The translations under genes were made by a program, and so were the position numbers. The notes under the pieces are model-generated. The model saw nothing but the letters and a program-made list of their open reading frames with translations. It did no database searches and had not been told where the DNA came from. Below, piece by piece: positions 1 through 9,870 of a DNA stretch of 64,000 nt (positions are counted from its first letter, which is position 1; every line of letters begins with the position of its first letter). Origin of the DNA: Lonicera japonica (taxonomy: Eukaryota; Streptophyta; Magnoliopsida; Dipsacales; Caprifoliaceae); NCBI GenBank assembly GCA_021464415.1, contig CM038468.1:26069325-26133324 (forward strand). Direction: 5' to 3'.

Positions 1-2
1 GC

Positions 3-749
3 GCTAAATCAATGAGTACGCCTATGAGTTCAACGTTGAAACTTGACAAAGACGAAAGTGGTAAGAGTGTTGACATAAAGAAGTATCGAGGTATGATTGA
101 TAGCTTACTTTATTTAACGGCTTCTAGGCCAGACATCATGTTTAGTGTTTGTTTATGCGAACGATTCCAAGCGAATCCAAAAGAATCCCACTTACACGCC
201 GTAAAACGTATATTCCGTTATCTTTTCGGCACTAGTTCTTTGAGTTTGTGGTATCTAAGAGAGAACATATTTGACTTAATAAGTTATTCCGATGCAGATT
301 TTGCGGGTTATGAAATCGATAGGAAAAGAACTAGTGGCACATGTCACTTTCTAGGACACGCACTAGTATCTTGGTCAAGTAAGAAACAAAATTCGGTGGC
401 CCTTTCAGCGGACGAAGCCAAATACGTGGCGGCCGAAAGTTGTTGTGCACGAACTTTATATATTAAACAACAACTAGAAGACTTTGGAATTAGTCTTAGC
501 CACATTTTCATTAAATGTGATAACACAAGTGCTATTAGCTTGACTAAGAACCCCATACAATATTCACGTACTAAGCACATTGAGATAAGACATCATTTTA
601 TTCGTGATCATGTGCAAAAAGGTGATGTTGATATTGAATTTGTTAGCACCGAATCGCAATTTGCGTATATTTTCACTAAACCACTACCGGACGATCGTTT
701 TTGTACTATCCGTCGTGAACTTGGTATGACTAGAGCTTGTGACATCTAG
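3..749 (+). CDS. copia pol polyprotein, RNase H C-terminal fragment (partial)
   Basis: The open frame runs in from the left edge and ends at TAG 747-749. The protein is the end of a copia reverse transcriptase joined to RNase H, which removes the RNA strand of the RNA/DNA hybrid during reverse transcription in the cytoplasmic particle. Visible family hallmarks are YSDADFAG, a KRTSG...LGxxLVSWxSKKQ stretch, the LSADEAKYVAA segment (family form LSxxEAEY; the catalytic Glu is kept), CDNTSAI and the typical end around RTKHIEIRHHFIRD. The three acidic positions (Asp, Glu, Asp) are present and there is no internal stop over 245 residues, so this part looks young. The first Met at 12 is internal, not a true start. 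Confidence 0.93.
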   Translation, partial: AKSMSTPMSSTLKLDKDESGKSVDIKKYRGMIDSLLYLTASRPDIMFSVCLCERFQANPKESHLHAVKRIFRYLFGTSSLSLWYLRENIFDLISYSDADFAGYEIDRKRTSGTCHFLGHALVSWSSKKQNSVALSADEAKYVAAESCCARTLYIKQQLEDFGISLSHIFIKCDNTSAISLTKNPIQYSRTKHIEIRHHFIRDHVQKGDVDIEFVSTESQFAYIFTKPLPDDRFCTIRRELGMTRACDI

Positions 750-835
750 TTTGATTAAAAAAAACACAAGTCTTCATTTTGCATGTTATTGTAAACTAAT
801 AATAATTTTGCAGTTTAAAAATCATTATCTGTTAT

Positions 836-1609
836 TCAAAGAAAAGAAGGGAAAAGAATCTGAAGATCATCAGCATCAAAATTCAAAACATCATTGAGAC
901 TAGAAGAAGAATAATAAACAAAATTATGCTCTATATCTAATAGAGTTGTCCAATCAGGGCTCATTGGCTCGACAACCTTTGCAACAACACTACGGTTTGA
1001 AAGATTCTCGATAGTCGAAAGAATTTCAGGTGCAGCTTTTTCTGCCGACATGAGGAGCCCTAAAAATCCTCCAGATGAAGGAGATGCCAACAAATCAGCA
1101 TCGATTGGAAGAATCTCATGTTCTGGAAGATTTTCGGTAGTCGGATTAATACCTGGCGCAACATTTTCTGTCGATGATAGGAGCCTTGAAGAACTTCTAG
1201 GAGGAGCAAAAGAAAAGCATGGGTTAGCGCTAGAAGACTCTCCTAATCGAGCCTCTAACGCCAGCACCTGTGATTGCAAAGCCTCTAACGTTGTCACCCG
1301 TGATTGTAACTCTTCTACCTTCTGTTCAAGAGAAACAATGAGCGCAATACAGCCTTTACTGGGATTCTCGATTCTCGCCTTAGCTTAAAAAAGAAATGAA
1401 TTTAGAGTCTCAAGATATTGATGTTCGGGAATATTTTGTAAAGTATTTGCAACACTCTTTACCCCGAAAACGGTGAAGATTGTGCGATAATCTTGACGAC
1501 TAATCACATCAAGAAAAATTTGTGCATATTCACACCATGGATGACATCTCTTGCGTCTATAAGTGCAAGCAGCACAAGAAGAACCTGTACAACGAAAGGT
1601 ATTCGCCAT
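836..1609 (-). pseudogene. LOB-domain (LBD) transcription factor with premature stop, antisense inside copia element
   Basis: A plant LOB-domain DNA-binding protein on the minus strand. The zinc-finger-like C block CX2CX6CX3C is at residues 12-26 (Cys 12, 15, 22, 26). A GAS-block FGxxxVAxxL is at residues 48-57. Past codon 75 comes ARIENPSKGCIALI followed by a leucine-rich coiled coil (LEQKVEELQ..., repeated ALxSxVxxLEA), as in LBD proteins, then a Ser/Pro/acidic C-terminus without known motifs. The frame is open for 258 codons except one TAA at 1385-1387 (codon 75), exactly where the family has Glu in the E-A-x-A-R segment; GAA to TAA is one base change. No intron signal explains the stop. 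It lies between pol and the 3' LTR of the copia element, in reverse. It may be a nonsense pseudogene, a short LOB peptide gene, or a base-call error. Confidence 0.82.
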
Positions 1610-2127
1610 ACTTATGATTTAGTTTCCTTTACTCAAGGGTACCTCCTATAAAAGTTATAAGAAGAAAATGGATCTCAAGGGAGATAACAAGAAAGAGGGG
1701 ACAAGAGACATCTAGCACTGAAAGAATCTCAAAGATGAAAAGCTGTCTTCTTTAAAAGTCAAAATATATAGCGCCTCACACGTGCATCTAGAATTCGGAG
1801 CCCTTGCATGGTTTAGCTCCCTTTTTGATGTTGACATAGGGGGAGAAAATATGTGTATGATGTTGATGCTTCGGTAAGAGGCGGTAAGATTTTTTGCTGT
1901 GGTAAGATTTTTTATACTGACTTTAAATGTTGTGGTAAGATCTACATTCACACTTTTGAAAGGTTTATTTATAAAATATTAGTTTTGGTTTTAAAACTAT
2001 CTCAAATATTTGCAATATTTTTTAATTGTCATCTTTGCATAAATTAAGGGGGATCATATTATTTATTTACGTTTATATGCTATTTATGCTTGTTATTGTA
2101 AACACACATCAATTTATTGTTATCATT
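1610..2127. other. copia internal spacer between LBD gene and polypurine tract
   Basis: No convincing gene. It would contain the 5' flank of the antisense LBD gene, but no clear minus-strand TATA box was seen. Around 1875-1940 the ten-base motif GGTAAGATTT or a close variant occurs three times within about 60 bases, a small degenerate repeat. Short ORFs here have no family features. Confidence 0.5.
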
Positions 2128-2141
2128 AAAAAGGGGGAGAT
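2128..2141 (+). other. polypurine tract of copia element
   Basis: The purine run AAAAAGGGGGAGAT lies directly before the LTR start TGTTGACC, the position and composition of the plus-strand primer site of LTR retrotransposons. Confidence 0.8.
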
Positions 2142-3695
2142 TGTTGACCTAAGTCTTAATTTTATTTTGATAATAACAATAAATTAGTCATGTGTAATTT
2201 AACACGTTTCTTGATATAAGTATACAATTCATTTACTTGAAAAATTCAAGAAAAACATGACAAGGATCAATCTTTCACTATTCAATCATTGGACAAGACA
2301 AGGAAGATCAAATCTCTCAATCCAAATCATGAAGTACAAAGGATCAAAAGACTATATTTTCAGCTTCAAGGAAAAAGTTTCAAATGAAGATCAATCCGAA
2401 GAAACAAATCAAAGCGCTTTCGAAGACTCATTAATTTAGTAATTGAGTGAGTGCTTAAGATTTATGTAAAGTTACTTTATTGATCAAATTCTTATAGCTC
2501 AAACATATTCATGCATCTTTTAAAAGATTGATTCAAACAATCTTGAAATTGAATTTATTTGAAAAACATCATTTTACAAAGACCGAGTTTTAAAATAAAT
2601 TCATATTATGATCATATTTTAAGCTCTAATAAAAATATGTATCTTAGAAACATATATTTGAGGTTCAAAAATCATTAGAATTTTATTTGGAACTAAATTG
2701 TTAAATTACAAAAATGTTTTTATTTTACATTTAAAATTCGCTCAATTTTTGCCCAGTTTAGATCTAATGGTAAGATGGAGGCCTTCCCGAGTTCCGATCA
2801 TTTTGAAATTTATACAGTAGTTAGAAAACATCTCTTGCCACTTTTGACTAAAATTTGAGCATGATCCAACAGTCTAATTGGGAGAAATTAACAAAACAAA
2901 TATGAATTTTTTGTCAAAACTAGCTGTTGAAAAGTTTAAAAATGTATAACTTGGAGCCAAAACCTTTCTTAATCATCCCCAATGGCCATATGGTTTTGCA
3001 AGCTATAAATATGAGGTCCTAGACATGTTTTAACACACTTGAATCATTCTACAAACTTATTTTACATATATACAAAGTTATTCAAGTATTTAATTAATTT
3101 TATTGATCATATTCTTCATCTTTTGAGCTATATATTTTTGGTAAATCTTGATAACTCTAGTGTGAGCTTCATTTGTAATCTTCAAATATACTTGAGAGTT
3201 ATTGTATTGGTGTGTATCACCACAAACAATTCATTCTTTATTTTAAAAGAGAGTTTGGCTCTTTGTAGAGCAAGATAGCATATCTTGTGAGAAGTGTAGT
3301 ATGTATAACTACATTGTGAGTGTTGCGTGCATAACAACATTTGTATTGAGGTTTGATCTTCACCCAAAGAAGATTGAATAGCGAAAATTCTCGGGAAACT
3401 AACCAAGCGCGAACGTATGGTTGAAGAAACCGAACCGTGAGAACGAAAAGTCTTGAGCTTTAAATTGGTTCAATCTCTCTAACTCAAGCTCTCTTTTTAT
3501 TGCTATATTATTGCTTGTATTTTGAGATTTCTTATTTACTTATCTTCGGATTGATTACTTGAAATTGATTATTTCCTTGATATTGTTGCTTAGCTAAGGT
3601 ACTTTACTTAAATATTTTAAAAACGTTTTAAATCCGCATTAAGTTTTTAAAATCCTATTCACCCCCCTTTTAGGATTATTTTTCGACCAACAACA
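2142..3695 (+). repeat. 3' LTR of copia element (1554 bp)
   Basis: Begins TGTTGACCTAAG right after the polypurine tract and ends TCGACCAACAACA, giving TG...CA ends. It shares long blocks with the solo LTRs at 16920 and 44626, including the TATA region and the stretch around 2735-2810, at clearly lower identity than those two share with each other. Shortened copies of its 3' end occur at 20045-20118 (copy B) and 31005-31417 (copy C). Confidence 0.85.
3004..3011 (+). promoter_or_regulatory. putative LTR promoter TATA box
   Basis: TATAAATA lies in a block (AAGCTATAAATATGAGGTCC) kept in the otherwise diverged solo LTRs (17958-17965 and 45568-45575). Conservation between subfamilies and position inside the LTR fit the U3 core promoter. 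The start site itself is not visible. Confidence 0.55.
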
Positions 3696-4610
3696 TTCAT
3701 TTCAGACTGTAACAATGGTCTGATAAATGCAATCAAAGAGTGGTTTCCCGAACACCCCCATGCGTATTGCTACCATCATTTCAGGGTTAACATATAGTCA
3801 AAATTCCCAGGTTCGACTAACAGTGATACATGTGATAAGGTTATCAAACTGTTCACTGTATATGCATACACTTACTCAAAGAAAAGGTTCCACAGAGCAT
3901 TAGAGGAAATGAAAAGGGAAGGGAGTGAAGTAATCGAAAAGTTTTTAAGAACAATCCCATTTGAAAACTTTGCTAATTCATACTTTCCAGGGGAGCATTA
4001 CGGGGAAATGTGTTCAAATATTGTTGAATCATTCAATTCAATGGTACTCGAGGAAAGGACACTACCAATCATTCAACTAGTAGATGGTATATGGTCCAGG
4101 TTAATGCGGTTTATTGGCGATCGATCACATGATGCTAGTAGGTGGACATCTATTTTATGCACAAAATTATAGAAGCTGATGAATGCACACATTAAGGCTG
4201 GTGAGAACTGGATTGTGAACCGTTCCAGTTCTGGCGTGTATGAAGTCCTTGCAGACCACATGTGCAAAGTTGATATATTCGCACGCACTTGCTCATGCAT
4301 GCAGTGGAAATTACTTGGCTTCCCTTGCGTTCACGCAGTAACCGTTATGAAGTTCCTCGAGGAGCACTATTTAAAGGTGGAAACGTTTAGAGAATGTTAT
4401 TCAAATAACATCTTGCCAATCATCCAGCACGTGGATGATATGCCGGATGAGGAAGATGTTCCTTTGCTGCTTCCACCCAAAACGAAGACACAACCTGGTA
4501 CGCCACGTTTGAATCGTATCAAGTCAATAGGTGAGGTAGGGAAGATACAATGTGGTCGATGTGGTCAGCTGTGCGGTCACAATAAGAGGACATGTTCAGA
4601 GAATATTTAA
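3696..4610 (+). pseudogene. Mutator-like (MULE) transposase C-terminal part, copy A
   Basis: A MuDR-family transposase fragment in one frame, cut at its 5' side by the copia LTR. It starts within the DDE domain (SDCNNGLINAI, the place of the second catalytic Asp) and runs through HPHAYCYHHFR and NIVESFNSM. A SWIM zinc finger CxC...CxH follows (about 4290-4334, CSCMQWKLLGFPCVHAV), then a Cys/His zinc knuckle near the end (CGRCGQLCGHNKRTC), both used for DNA binding. Two in-frame stops, TAG at 3795-3797 and TAG at 4170-4172, break it; otherwise the frame stays open to TAA at 4608-4610. Copies B and C carry stops at the same places (TAA at the second), so inactivation predates the duplication. 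Confidence 0.88.
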
Positions 4611-5337
4611 GATTATTTAATATTATTCTGTTTCATTACTAACTAAATAAAGTGTGCATTTGGGATGCATCATGTCAATCATCTGTTTAGTTTATTTGTT
4701 ACTTATTTCTATTAGTCCTAAGTTGTTATTCCTTCGTTTTAGTTTTCAGTTGGGTCTTTATTGTTATGATCAATAAAATTTAAGTTATCAATATATCTTA
4801 TATGTGTGAATGTACTTGTTTGAGGTGCCTTTTACTGTCTACGATTTTGAGTCTGATATTGAATGGTTTATAGATTCACTAAGTGTATATAGTTGGTAGT
4901 GTGGATACATAATTTTTGTCCACCGATTTGAACCTAAAATAATTCATTTAAAATAATTGTTATTATTGAGCATTTTAAGTAGTTAATTGCTTTTGTGTAT
5001 AATACATATATTCACAAAGAATATTTAAATCATTTTTTACTTGGATGACACTCTTAGATGAAACAATTGCTTTACAGGTATGGCACATATAAAGTACTAG
5101 ATTAAATTATACAAGGAAAATATTAGATTAATTTAAATCAAACACTTAGCATATTTAGAAATAAAATGGTAAACAAGTATACGAACACACAATCTCATAT
5201 GAGTTAATTAATCTATAGGTATCACAATATGAAGTGATAAAGTCATATACACGTTCAAAAGCTTCAATTAACTTAGATGTCGATAATATTATAAATCAAT
5301 ATGTATGTATAATTTAGATTATAAATGAAGATGCATG
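4611..5337. other. non-coding stretch downstream of transposase pseudogene
   Basis: AT-rich sequence with no gene, RNA or repeat boundary recognised; the same sequence is in copies B (21034-21760) and C (32333-33059). Confidence 0.6.
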
Positions 5338-5346
5338 TACAATTTT

Positions 5347-6803
5347 GAGTTTTTAACATTTTTGTCCCTTGATGTTTACCCGGATTGTCACTTTAGTCCT
5401 TGATATTCAAATTTTGACTTTTCATTCCCTAATATATCTATCGCGTGTCACTTTTGTCCCTTAAACCAACTTCCGTTAAATTTGTGGACGGAAAAACGTG
5501 GTGTGCCACTCACGTGGCTTTGCTCGAGGGGGATAAAAAGAAATTCTAGTCTTTGGTTTGACCAAACCATTAATAAGAAGAAACAAAGATGGGAAAGAAC
5601 AAAGAAAAAACAGAGGAGATCTTCAAGCCTCCTTTGTGCAGCTTGCAAGTCAACATAGCAGCATGAATTAGAGGGGTCAAATCCCAAGAAAACATCTCGA
5701 AAATAGCCCCTCACATCCCTTATAGATTTAGCAGTGGCATAAGCAAAAGGTTCACCACTTTTTTTACCGGAAAAAATTTTTGGGGCAGAAGTATTCGGGT
5801 GAGATATGTGTGGCTGCCGACTGGAAGCCATGGCAGCCATAGAAACCGTAATAGCAGCGTTGGCAGAGGGCGTGTGCTGCTTGAAAACAGAATCAATGGA
5901 AGCAACAAAGAAATTTTTTGAACCACCACAAAAAACAGAGCACCCAGAGTTGGTGCTTTTCTCTGTTTGTTCTTTAGATAAACTTTTTTCTTCTTCCAAA
6001 TTCATTTTGCACGATGTCTGCTAGCTTTCGTCCATGGTGACCCATATGAACTCAAAGAGAAAGTCTTGATTTTTTCTTCCACACTTGAAAATTTTAAAGC
6101 GTAAAATCCCAACCCAAGAGAGGAGATCTTCAAGCCTTCCTTGATCTTCAAAGTGGAGGAGGGATAATCTTCAAAAAAAATTGACTGTAAGAAGGGGAGA
6201 AACTTAGTGTAGAAAAGATCTACCCAAAAGTAAGAGGGGGAGAACCTTCGTCGGCGATTTTGGTGACTTGGTCTGCTAATTGAATCGACCTAGCTAAGAT
6301 TTGTTTTACTATCTCCGCTATTATATTGGAGCGAACTTAGATTGGGTACTACAAAATTTTTAGATTAGATCAACAAAGAAGTGAAACATGAATTTTAAAT
6401 CCTAAAAAACAAACTCCATCGATGAGAAAATCACATAGAGGGGTTTGAGTTGAGTATACAAAAGGTTGAAGAAGAGAGAGGGGAATGGATATGGTGGTGT
6501 TTATGTGAAAGAATTGATGAAGGTGTTGGCAATGGAGGTACCCAAATTTTGTTCTTTCCCATCTTTGTTTCTTCTTATTAATGGTTTGGTCAAACCAAAG
6601 ACAAGAATTTCTTTTTTTACCCCTCCAGCAAAGCCACGTGAGTGGCACACTATGTTTTTCCGTCCACAAAATTAACGAAAGTTTGTTTAAGGACAAAAGT
6701 GACACGCGGCAGATATGTTAGGGAATGAAAAGTCAAAATTTGAATATCAAGGACTAAAGTGACAATCCGGGTAAACATCAAGGGACAAAAATGTTAAAAA
6801 CTC
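5347..6803. mobile_element. non-autonomous Mutator-like element with long TIRs, copy A (1457 bp)
   Basis: The ends are inverted copies beginning GAGTTTTTAACATTTTTGTC, and the TIRs run about 260 bp (5347-5605 against about 6545-6803). A perfect 9-bp direct duplication TACAATTTT flanks it (5338-5346 and 6804-6812), the hallmark length for Mutator-like elements. There is no transposase inside; the interior holds an unrecognised minus-strand ORF. Complete in copy C; copy B keeps only the left TIR. Confidence 0.9.
5448..6005 (-). CDS. unrecognised ORF inside the MULE (possible captured host sequence), copy A
   Basis: An open frame of 185 codons on the minus strand. The N-terminal half is Ser/Lys/Glu-rich, with an Ala-rich stretch (SANAAITVSMAAMASS); the middle part DVRGYFRDVFLGFDPSN has protein-like composition. 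The last about 50 codons run into the TIR and are probably not real protein. I do not recognise a family. In copy C one C-to-T change makes an in-frame stop (SSRQ becomes SSR-stop), so coding capacity is not maintained. It may be a Pack-MULE-type captured exon or chance. Confidence 0.35.
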   Translation of the reverse strand: MNLEEEKSLSKEQTEKSTNSGCSVFCGGSKNFFVASIDSVFKQHTPSANAAITVSMAAMASSRQPHISHPNTSAPKIFSGKKSGEPFAYATAKSIRDVRGYFRDVFLGFDPSNSCCYVDLQAAQRRLEDLLCFFFVLSHLCFFLLMVWSNQRLEFLFIPLEQSHVSGTPRFSVHKFNGSWFKGQK

Positions 6804-6973
6804 TACAATTTTAGATTTACTTTCACGTAATATGACTACATGTATAATTTACTGCAGTAAATATTATAATAAACTATTATATATCTTTAATAATTTAAGT
6901 TAAATATATCATTTATTGCCGTACAGTAGTTAATCAATTTACATATGATCAATTGTTACTATATAGTAGTTAA

Positions 6974-7354
6974 TCATATTACATACGTTGTTTGATAACT
7001 TGTTGATAGGAATAATTGAGGCTGATGATTACTAAGTATTTTCAACTCAATCCTTTCACCTACACATGGTATCCCAAATATTTTGGATACCCAAATAGGT
7101 GTTAACCTGACATGTTTACCCCCAAAAACGAAAGTTCCAGTTTCTGTATTGTAACATTTTATAATTCGAATGAGATCTATGTCTGACTTTCGGTGCCTGT
7201 TGATCGGGACGTATCTTTGGTTATACATGTCAAATAGATTCCAAAATGGAGTCCTCCTCATTGAATTAATATGAGCAGCATGGAGACCCCCCAGCCTTGA
7301 ACAACACCATTGACCTTCCGAATGACACCGTATTCGAGCGGAACTGATCGGTTG
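6974..7354 (-). pseudogene. DUF1985/plant-mobile-domain-like fragment, copy A
   Basis: An open minus-strand frame from 7354 to the stop at 6974. It reads WCCSRLGGLHAAHINSMRR, then TPFWNLFDMYNQ, DLIRIIKCYNTETGTFVFGGKHVRLTPIWVSKIFGIPC. The pattern (TPFxxLxDM, a conserved KCYxxxTGxFxFGGK, then LTxxxVxxIFGIPC) is that of the N-terminal domain of transposon-linked plant proteins of the DUF1985/PMD type, often found next to Ulp1-like proteases in MULEs. Both ends are cut; no downstream exon was identified. Copy C lacks one T in a run, which shifts its frame. Family naming is from motif memory. Confidence 0.5.
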
Positions 7355-9038
7355 TCACTATGGCCGACTGCCCGACTCGTCATCTAACTGAACCTGAATG
7401 TTCAATTATTGTATAAATATTAGTCAACTGTATAATAACATTGATGATTAGTTAATCCCTTATAGCTGAACTAAAATAAAAGTATCATACTAATAAAATT
7501 ACCATTTTTGCACTGCGTCCCTTGTGGTGAGTACCATGCCTTTTCCTTTTCTTTTCATTTGAAAGATGTACTTCTTTGATCTTCGGTTGCGGCATGTTTA
7601 GAATAGTAACATATGCATTTGAAATCTATAAAAAACACATAACTGTAATTACCTTTTAACACCACAAAAAGTGTATTATTGTTAAGCAAGTATTTTGCAA
7701 AAAATATTGACATGTAAAATAAATTTTTGTAATCTACCCAATTCGTTGGTGATTTAAACCGGGGACTTCTCCGTGCAGGCTCATTTTTCGAGGAATTTCC
7801 TAAATGTAGGACATATCAAACAGAAATCGGTGCATATCAGTTCACCCCAAATCTGTAAAATATTCTTTCAAAAACATATCCATCATGGAATACATATATA
7901 TTACTTTTATAAATCGATAATCATCATATATGTTCATGTATATACTATTCGTTAAGTTAAAGTACGAGTAATGTACAAAATAGTTGGGTAGTAACTAATT
8001 AATCAAATAAATACCCTACCTTTTTCCCCACCTGTTACATAAACACATAGGGTTAATAAGTTATTCAATCTAGTATACAAAACATCGATGCTCAAATCGG
8101 TATCAACATATGTGCAGAGCAAAGTATCAACATACGATGTATCTATTAATTTCGGGTTTAGACATGGTTTACCTATTCCTTATGGTTCATTATACCTCCA
8201 GCACTAGCAGTAAGTAATCGAGTTGTGAAGATTTCGTTCCGATGTCACTCGGTTATCCTGAACTGGACCGACGACCCGACTACTAATATAGGTATTTATA
8301 ATGTAATGGCGCTTGATTGTTTTTTTTTCCTTTGGTGAATCACCGTATTAATCTTCTTAGCAGATGTTTGGCCGTGATTTTGAAGCAAATTTTACAGAGA
8401 ACAGATGTGTAGAAGATTCTATTTAGTTAAAGATTATATAGAGGGCTATTGGTAAATATCTATGTGTACTATAGTGTAGAAGTTAGTATGACAAATTTAG
8501 CTTTTAACAAAATCGCACATTGGACTACATATCCCCACAAATCAGCGACTAGTCTAAACAAATATTCCCTTGTCATATGTACAAAGTTCCGAAATCAGTT
8601 AAATGGGCCCGGTTTTTAGTTTTGCACCTTTTTAAAAATTTGAATTTTATAATAAAACAAAGCATCAGAAAATAAATTTGAATTGATAAGGATATATTTT
8701 TTTAATAAATAAACCATAACCAAAACACAATATGCTATGAATTTTTTTTTTTTTAGAAATGAGACTAAATAGCATCAAAGTAATTTAGTTTCAAGATTCA
8801 TCTTATAATCAGATCTTTAAACTTATTTTAACAAATATTGATATATTTTTTTTTTATTTTTGTATAATCAGACGAAATTCGTATTATTTAGTTTAACTTA
8901 CGTGTATAAAGTGATTGTGGTGCATATGAGATATACGTAATTGAAATTTAGTATTCATGGCCATTATTTAATAGAGAACTAGGGGCAAATCCTAGTTTTC
9001 TATTAACAATTTAAAATTAACTTACATTTCAAATAAAT
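7355..9038. other. AT-rich non-coding stretch of the duplicated block
   Basis: No gene, structured RNA or element boundary recognised; only short ORFs lacking family motifs. The same stretch occurs in copy C at about 35077-36761. Confidence 0.55.
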
Positions 9039-9870
9039 GATAACGTTGTTTATATTACATGTGCGCAAAAAGCTTTCAAATTTTTTATGTGCCCAACATT
9101 ATATTATACAATAACCTTACGTGTTCGACTTCTATTAAATACATGCACTAAATTCTAGGAACTATTGTTTATTTACGCTCAATAAGTTATATAGATATAC
9201 AATACTTAAAAAAAAGGCGATAACATTGTTTAAAAACAAGTGTCAAAAAAGCTTTCAAATTTTTTATGTGCCCAACATTATATTATACAATAACCTTACG
9301 TGTTCGACTTCTATTAAATACATGCACTAAATTTTAGGAACTATTGTTTATTTACGCTCAATAAGTTATATAATATACAATACTTAAAAAAAGGCGATAA
9401 CATTGTTTAAAAACAAGTGTCAAAAAAGCTTCCAAATTTGCGACGTTTACAAGGTTATACTATAAGATAACATTGGTAATTCAATTGCTCTATAATTCGC
9501 GCACTATCTTATAGGTTAATATTTTATATCTACATTCAATAAGTTATATAGTACGCACGTCAACTATTATACATAATAATAATTAAACACCATATTGTAT
9601 TTTTAAACGTGTCCAATAGCTTTTCAAATTTTTGATGCGCACAATGTGATAGCATAAAATAACTTTGGTAATTCGATTTATTTGAAAATCACGCATTAAC
9701 TTCTAACATATTATTGTATATCTACATTCAACAAGTAATATAGTAGTCAAATCAACTAATATAAATATATAATTCTTAAATAGATGATAACATTGTATAT
9801 ATAACACGTGTTGAATAGCTTTCAAATTTTTAATTTTTTCAAGGTTATACTATGAAATAAGATTACTGAT
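9039..9870. repeat. degenerate tandem repeat array, about 178-bp period, copy A
   Basis: Units start GATAACRTTGTTT at 9039, 9219 and 9396, and recognisably again near 9590 and 9786. Each carries an AGCTTTCAAATTTTT block followed about 100 bases later by CAATAAGTTATATA. The first two units are nearly identical and the others decayed. Same array in copy C at 36762-37592. Confidence 0.75.

Larger units (their letters stand above)
1..3695 (+). mobile_element. Ty1/copia LTR retrotransposon, 3' portion
   Basis: The 3' part of a copia element in plus orientation; its 5' LTR, gag and most of pol lie off the left edge. The order seen is RNase H end of pol (to 749), a spacer holding an antisense LOB-domain gene (836-1609), a polypurine tract ending at 2141, and a 3' LTR (2142-3695) that starts TGTTG and ends CAACA. 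The LTR end is followed directly by Mutator-like transposase coding sequence, so the element inserted into that gene. The 5-bp target duplication cannot be tested because the 5' end is missing. Confidence 0.88.

Noticed and set aside
4073..4300. Minus-strand frame opposite the MULE transposase (also at 20496 and 31795)
   Set aside because: Antisense shadow of the transposase pseudogene; no family features.
9039..9870. CRISPR-like array
   Set aside because: Units are long, contiguous and degenerate with no unique spacers, in a plant genome.
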